A stretch of 64,000 nucleotides of DNA, taken from assembly GCF_937616625.2 (NCBI RefSeq), contig NC_065572.1:39211653-39275652 (forward strand), in the 5' to 3' direction. Positions 57,808-64,000 of the stretch are shown here, piece by piece; position 1 is the stretch's first letter; each line of letters starts with the position of its first letter. The notes below the pieces were generated by a model that did not search any database, had not been told where the DNA came from, and saw only the letters and a list, made by a program, of their open reading frames with translations. Source of the stretch: Mercurialis annua (Eukaryota; Streptophyta; Magnoliopsida; Malpighiales; Euphorbiaceae). Both the position numbers and the translations under genes were made by a program.

Positions 57808-60163
57808 TTGGATTGGTTTCGTAACATTTTAAATGTTTGGCTTAAATCGCTAAAAAGGTCAAACGCTTGGATTTGTTTTGTAACGTTTGACATAAATCGC
57901 TAAAAAGATGAAATGTTTGGATTTGTTTCGTAATGTTCGTTAATGTTTGGCTTAAATCGCTAAAAAGTTAACACGTTTGGATTTGTTTCGTAACGTTTGT
58001 AAACGTTTGGCTTATATCGCTATAAGGTGAAATGTTTTGATTTGTTTCGTAAAGTTTGTAAACGGTTGGCTTAAATCACTAAAAAGGTGAAACGTTTGAA
58101 TTTGTTTCATAACGTTTGTAAATAATTGGCTTAAATCGCTAAAAAGTTGAAACGTTTAGATTTGTTTCGTAACGTTTGTAAACGTTTGGCTTAAATCCCT
58201 AAAAAGGTGAAACATTTGGATTTGTTTCGTAATGTTTGTAAACGTTTGACTTGAATTACTAAATAGGTGAAACTTTTGGTTTTGTTTCGTAATATTTGTA
58301 AATGTTTCGCTTTAATCACTAAAAATGTGAAACATTTGGATTTGTTTCGTAACGTTTAAAGCGTTTGGATTGGTTTCTTAACGTTTTATACGGTTGGCTT
58401 AAATTGATAAAAAGGGGAAACATTTGGATTTTTTTTGTAACGTTTGTAAACGTTTAGCTTAAATCACTAAAAATGTGAAACGTTTTTTTTTCGTTTTGTT
58501 ACTTTTGTAAAAGTTTGGCTTAAATCGCTAAATAAGTGAAACGCTAAAAAGGTGAAACGTTTGGTTTTGTTTCGTAACGTTTGTAAACATTTGGCTTAAA
58601 TCGCTAAAAAGGTGAAACGTTTGGATTAGTTTTGTAACGTTTAAAACGCTTGGATTGGTTTCATAACGTTTTAAACGTTTGACTTAAATTACTAAAAAGG
58701 TGAAACGTTTGGATTTATATCGAAACGTTTTAAATGTTTGGTTTTGTTTCATAACGTTTGTAAACGTTTGGCTTAAATGGCTAAAAAGGGGAAACGTTTG
58801 GATTTGTTTCGTAACGATTGTAAATGTTTGGCTTAAATAGCTAAAAAGGTGAAACGTTGGGATTTGTTTTGTAACGTTTTAAACGTTTTGGCTTAAATCT
58901 CGAAAAAGGTGAAATGTTTGGTTTTGTTTCGTTATGTTTGTAAACATTTGCCTTAAATATCAAAATTTGAGAAACATTTTGATTTTTTTCGCAACGTTTG
59001 TAAATGTTTGTCTTAAATCGCTAAAAAGTTGAAACGATTGGATTTGTTTCATAAAAATTTTAAACGTCTGGATAGGGTTTGTAACGTTTTAAACCTTTGG
59101 CTTAAATAGCCAAAAAGGTGAAACGTTTGGATTTGTTTCGTAATGATTGTAAACATTTGGCTTCAATGGCTAAAAAGGAAAAACATTTTGTTTTGTTTTG
59201 TAGCATTTGTAAACGTTTGGCTTAAATCTTTAAAAAGGTGAAACGTTTGGATTTGTTTCATACCATTTATAAACGTTTGGCTTCAATCGCTAAAAAGGGG
59301 AACCGTTTGGATTTGTTTCGTAACGTTTGTAAACGTTTGGCTTAAATCGCGAAAAAGGTGAAACGTTTGGATTTGTTTCGTAACATTTGTAAACGTTTGG
59401 CTTATATCGCTAAAAATGTTAAACGTTTTGACTGGTTTCGTAACGTTTGTAAACGTTTGGTTTAAATCGCTAAAAAGGTGAAAGGTTTGAATTTGTTTCG
59501 TGACATTCGAAAACGTTTGGCTTAAATTGCTAAATAGGTGAAACATTTGGATTTGCTTCGTAACGTTTGTAAACATTTAGCTTAAATCGCTAAAAATGTG
59601 AAACGTTTGGATTTGTTTCGTAATGTTTTAAACGTTTGGATTGGTTTCTTAATAATTGTAATCAATTGGCTTCAATCCCTAAAAAGTTGAAACATTTGGG
59701 TTTGTTTTGTAACGTTTTTTAAACGTTTGGCTTCAATCCCTATAAAAGGGAAACATTTGGATTTGTTTCGTAATGTTTTTAAACCTTTGGCTTAAATTGC
59801 TAAAAGGGTGCAACGTTTGGATTTGTTTCGTAACATTTGTAAACATTTGACTTAAATCACTATAAATGTTAAACGTTTGGATTGGTTTCGTAACCTTTGT
59901 AAATGTTTGGCTTAAATCACTAAGAAGGTGAAACGTTTAGATTTTTTTTGTAAGCTTTGTAAACGTTTGGCTCAAATCGCTAAATAGGTGAAATGTTTGG
60001 TTTTGTTTTGTAACGTTTGTAAACATTTGACTTTAATTGCAAAAAAGGTGAAACGTTTCGTTTTTTTTTCGTAATGTTTGTAAACGTTTGGCTTAAATCG
60101 ATAAAAAGGTGAAACGTTTGGTTTTGTTTTGTAACGTTTGTAAACAGCTAAAAAGGTGAAACG

Positions 60164-60426
60164 TCATTTACAAACGTTACAAAACCAATCCAAATGTTTA
60201 AAATGGTATGAAACTAATCCTAACGTTTCACCTTTTTAGCGACTTAAGCTTAACGTTTACAAACGTTACTAAACAAATCGAAACGTTAAAACGTTTCGAA
60301 ACAAATCCAAACGTTTAACCTTTTTAGCGATTTAAGTAAAACGTTTTAGCAACATAAGCCAAACATTTACAAACGTTACGAAACAAAACCAAATGTTTCA
60401 CCTTTTTAGCGATTTAATCCAAATAT
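60164..60426 (-). repeat. Inverted satellite island 3
   Basis: It has the same left junction (gtaaacagctaaaaaggtg) and a right junction AATCCAAATATTTGGATT. It is about 263 bp and starts 2618 bp after island 2. Confidence 0.93.
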
Positions 60427-63400
60427 TTGGATTTGTTTCGTAACGTTTTAAATATTTGGCTTAAATCGCTAAAATGGTAAAACGCTTGGATTTGTTTCGT
60501 AACATTTTAAACGTTTGGATTTGTTTTGTAACGTTTGTAAATGTTTGACTTTAATCGCTAAAAAGATGAAACATTTGGATTTGTTTCGTAACGTTTGTAA
60601 ACGTTTGCCTTATATCGCTAAAAGGTGAAACGTTTGGATTTGTTTCGTAAAGTCTGTAAATGTCTGGCTTAAATCGCTAAGAAGGTGAAACGTTTGGATT
60701 TGTTTCGTAATCTTTGTAAATGTTTGGCTTAAATCGCTAAAAAGGTGAAACGTTTCAATTTGATTGGTAACGTTTGTAAACGTTTGGCTTAAGTCGCTAA
60801 AAAGGTTAAACGCTTGGATTTGTTTCGTAAAGTTTGTAAATGTTTGGCATAAATCGCTAAAAAGGTGAAAAGTTTGGATTTGTTTCGTAATGTTTGTAAA
60901 CGTTTGGTTTAAATCGCTAAAAATGTTAAACGTTTGGATTGGTTTCATAACGTTTGTAAACGTTTGGCTTAAATCGCTAAAAAAGGGAAACGTTTGAATT
61001 TGTTTTGTAACGTTTGTAAACGTTGGGCTTCAATCGCTAAAAAAGGGAAACGTTTGGATTTGTTTCGTAACGTTTGTAAACTTTGCCTTCAATTGCTAAA
61101 ATGGTAAAACGTTTGGATTTGTTTCGTAACGTTTGTAAACGTTTGTCTTCGATCGCTAAAAAGGGGAAACGTTTGGATTTGTTATGTAACATTTGTAAAC
61201 GTTTGGCTTAAATCGCTAAAAAGGTGAAACGTTTGGATTTGTTTCGTAACATTTGTAAACGCTTGGCTTAAATTGCTAAAAATGTTAAACGTTTGGTTTG
61301 GTTTCGTAACGTTTGTAAACGTCTGGCTTGAATCGCTAAAAAGGTGAAACGTTTGGATTTGTTTCGTAACATTTGTAAATATTTGGCTTAAATCGCTAAA
61401 AAGGGGAAAAGTTTGGATTTGTTTCCAAACATTTGTAAACGTTTGGCTTAAATCGCTAAAAATGTTAAATGTTTGGATTGGTTTCTTAACGTTTGTAAAT
61501 ATTTGGCTTCAATCGCTAAAAAGGTGAAACGTTTGAATTTATTTCGTAACGTTTGTAAATGTTTGGCTTCAATCGCTAAAAAGGATAAAGGTTTGGATTT
61601 TTTTCGTAACGTTTGTAAACGTTTGGCTTAAATCGCTAAAAAGGTGAAACGTTTGGATTTGTTTCGTAATGTTTGTAAATATTTGGCTTGAATCGCTAAA
61701 AAGGAGAAACGTTTGGATTTGTTTCGTAGTATATTTGTAAACGTGTGGCTTAAATCGCCAAAAAGGATAAACGTTTGGATTTGTTTCGTAAAGTTTGTAA
61801 AAATTTGGCTTAAATCGCTAAAAAGGTGAAACGGTTGGATTTGTTTCGTAACATTTGTAAACGTTTGGCTTAAATCGCCAAAAATGTTAAATGTTTGGAT
61901 TGGTTTCGTAACGTCTGTAAATATTTGGCTTAAATCGCTAAAAAGGGGAAACGTTTGGATTTGTTTCGTAACGTTTGGCTTCAATCGCTAAAAAGGGTAA
62001 AAGTTTCGATTTGTTTTGTAACGTTTGTAAACATTTGGCTTAAATAGCTTAAAAGGTGAAACGTTTGGATTTGTTTCGTAACGTTTGTAAACATTTGGCT
62101 TAAATCGCAAAAAAGGTGAAACGTTTGGATTTGATTCGTAACATTTTTAAAACTTTGGCTTCAATCGCTAAAAACGGGAAAAGTTAGAATTTTTTCGTAA
62201 CGTTTGTAAACATTTGGCTTAAATCGCTAAAAAGGTGAAACATTTGGATTTGTTTCGTAACATTTGTAAACGTTTCGCTTAAATCACTAAAAATGTTAAA
62301 CGTATGGATTGGTTTCGTAACGTTTGTAAACGTTTGGCTTATATCGCTAAAAAGGGGAAACGTTTGGATTTGTTTCATAACGTTTGTAAATATATGGCAT
62401 AAATCGCTAAAACGTTTAAACGTTTAGATTTGTTTCATAACGCTTGTAAACGTTTGGCTTAAATAGCTAAAAATGTGAAACGTTTGGATTTGTTTCGTAA
62501 TGTTTGTTAACGTTTGGCTTGAATTACTAAAAAGTTGAAACTTTTGTTTTTGTTTCGTAATATTTGAAAATGTTTGGCTTCAGTCACTAAAAATGTGAAA
62601 CATTTGGATTTGTTTTGTAATGTTTAAAACGTTTGGATTGGTTTCGTAATGTTTTAAAAGTTTGGCATAAATTGATAAAAAAAAGGGAAACGTTTGGATT
62701 TGTTTTGTAACCTTTATAAACATTTAGCTTAAATCACTAAAAATGTTAAACGATTGGTTTGGTTCTGTTACGCTTTTTAACGTTTGGTTTCAATCGCTAA
62801 ATAGGTGAAACGCTAAAAAGGTGAAATGATTGGTTTTGTTTCGTAACGTTTGTAAACGTTTGGCTTAAATCGCATAAAAGGTGAAGCGTTTGGATTTGTT
62901 TTGTAACGTTTTAAACGTTTGGATTGGTTTCATAACTTCTAAAATGTTTGACATAAATTGCTAAAAAGGTGAAACGTTTGGATTTATTTCGTAACGTTTT
63001 AAATGTTAGGTTTTATATCGTAATGTTTGTAAACGTTTGGTTTAAATTGCTAAAAAGGGGAAACGTTTGGATTTGTTTCGTAACGTTTGTAAACGTTATG
63101 CTTAAATAGCTAAAAAGTTTAAACGTTTGAATTTGTTTTGTAACATTTTAAACGTTTGGATTGGTTTTCTAACGTTTTAAACGTTTTGGCTTAAATCTCT
63201 AAAAAGATGAAACGTTTGGAGTTGTTTCGTAACGTTTGTAAACATTTGGCTTATATCGCTAAAAATATGAAACGTTTGGATTAGTTTCGTAACGTTTGTA
63301 AACGTTTGCCTTAAATTGCTAAAAAGTTGAAATGTTTGGATTTGTTTCGTAACAATTGTAAACTTTTGGCTTAAATTGCTAAAAAGGTTAAACGTTTGGT

Positions 63401-64000
63401 TTTGTTTCGTAACGTTTATAAATGTTTGGCTTCAATCGTTAAAAATGTGAAACGTTTGGATTTGTTTCGTAACGTTAAAAACTTATGGATTGGTTTCGTA
63501 AAGTTTTAAATGTTTGGCCTAAATTGATATAAAAGGGGAAAGTTTTGGATTTATTTCCTAACGTTTGTAAACATTTGGCTTAAATTGCTAAAAAGGTTAA
63601 ATGTTTGGTTTTGTTTCGTAACGATTGTAAACGTTTGGCTTAAATTTCTAAAAAGGTGAAACATTTGAATTGGTTTTTTAACGTTTTAAACTTTTGGCTT
63701 AAATTGCTAAGAAGGTGAAACATTTGGATTTGTTTCGTAGCGTCTGTAAACGTTTGGCTTAAATCTCTAAAAATGGGAAATGTTTGGATTTTTTTCGTAA
63801 CGTTTGTAAATGTTTGGCTTAAATTGCTAAAATGGGAAAACGTTTGGATTTGTTTCGAATCGTTTGTAAACGTTTAGCTTAAATCGCTAAAAAGGTGAAA
63901 CGTTTGGATTTGTTTCGTAAAAAGGTAAAACTTTTAGTTTCTTTCGTAACGTTTGTAAACGTTTTGTTTAAATCGCTAAAAAGGTTAAACGTTTGGATTT

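Larger units (their letters stand above)
53460..64000 (+). repeat. 60-bp satellite array, right block (about 175 monomers, runs off the window)
   Basis: The monomer is exactly 60 bp, and many copies line up without gaps. It splits into two 30-bp halves that both start AAACGTTTGG, followed by CTTAAATCGC or ATTTGTTTCG. Blocks recur: 53540-54100 matches 59026-59586 at a constant offset of 5486. The region around 54950-55960 matches about 59630-60660 at offset 4681. The 805-bp difference is an extra duplicated stretch in the left copy (54061 matches 54867). Three inverted islands interrupt the polarity. No telomere repeat or gene is seen. Confidence 0.95.

Noticed and set aside
54543..62378. Minus-strand open frames encoding 20-residue repeats (TNVTKQIQTF type) in the satellite
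   Set aside because: The monomer is 60 bp, a multiple of three, so an open frame persists automatically. The frames are in many monomers, decay with monomer divergence, and lack any start or domain. They are artefacts of the repeat.
53460..64000. Telomeric or rDNA repeat
   Set aside because: No TTTAGGG arrays or rRNA sequence. The monomer is 60 bp and unrelated.
1..64000. tRNA genes at TGGTATCAGAGC sites
   Set aside because: These are isolated 12-base primer-binding sites beside LTR ends, with no cloverleaf around them.

Overview
The window is plant nuclear DNA, most likely from a eudicot, and is built almost entirely of nested LTR retrotransposons and a 60-bp satellite. The basis is the element types (Ty3/gypsy Tekay-like, Athila and Tat; Ty1/copia), initiator-Met-type primer-binding sites (TGGTATCAGAGC), Mutator-like MITEs with 9-bp target-site duplications (TSDs), and the absence of any convincing host gene, tRNA or rRNA. 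It looks like (peri)centromeric or other heterochromatin. The species cannot be named from this.

Region A (1-26105) is a nest of insertions. A decayed Tekay-like gypsy element (Gypsy-1: partial 5' LTR, PBS, gag, protease stub, 3' LTR) was cut at the gag/protease junction by a copia element (Copia-1, 3173-23749). The 5' LTR of Copia-1 was cut by an Athila-type element on the minus strand (Athila-1, 4834-18128, exact TSD ggatt). The left LTR of Athila-1 was cut by a 789-bp AT-rich insert (5939-6727, TSD aattaata). A 370-bp Mutator-like MITE sits in the 3' LTR of Gypsy-1 (25252-25621). Athila-1 is the best-preserved element: gag, protease, RT, RNase H, integrase and an Athila-type extra ORF, broken by three single-base frameshifts and one in-frame stop.

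Region B (26110-30409) is a second, older copy of the same copia family on the minus strand (Copia-2): a complete 1.97-kb LTR plus decayed RNase H, RT and integrase, ending abruptly at satellite DNA.

Region C (30410-64000) is a 60-bp-monomer satellite array broken up by retrotransposons. The breaks are a minus-strand solo LTR (32996-34955, TSD cttat), a decayed Tekay-like element (about 35671-42273), and a plus-strand solo LTR (42598-53459, TSD cgttt). That last LTR is itself split by a young Tat-type element (Tat-1, 43228-51236) and a 338-bp MITE (51450-51787, TSD ttaagttat). Tat-1 has LTRs about 98% identical by eye, has lost nearly all of gag, and carries a spliced-looking antisense ORF. 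The uninterrupted array from 53460 to the window end has higher-order structure, with three inverted islands of about 260 bp.

No functional host system is visible. The most interesting signals are the antisense intron-containing ORF of Tat-1, the recurrent short palindrome arrays in the LTR or non-coding DNA of three unrelated retrotransposon lineages, and the satellite's dimeric origin and repeated inversion islands.
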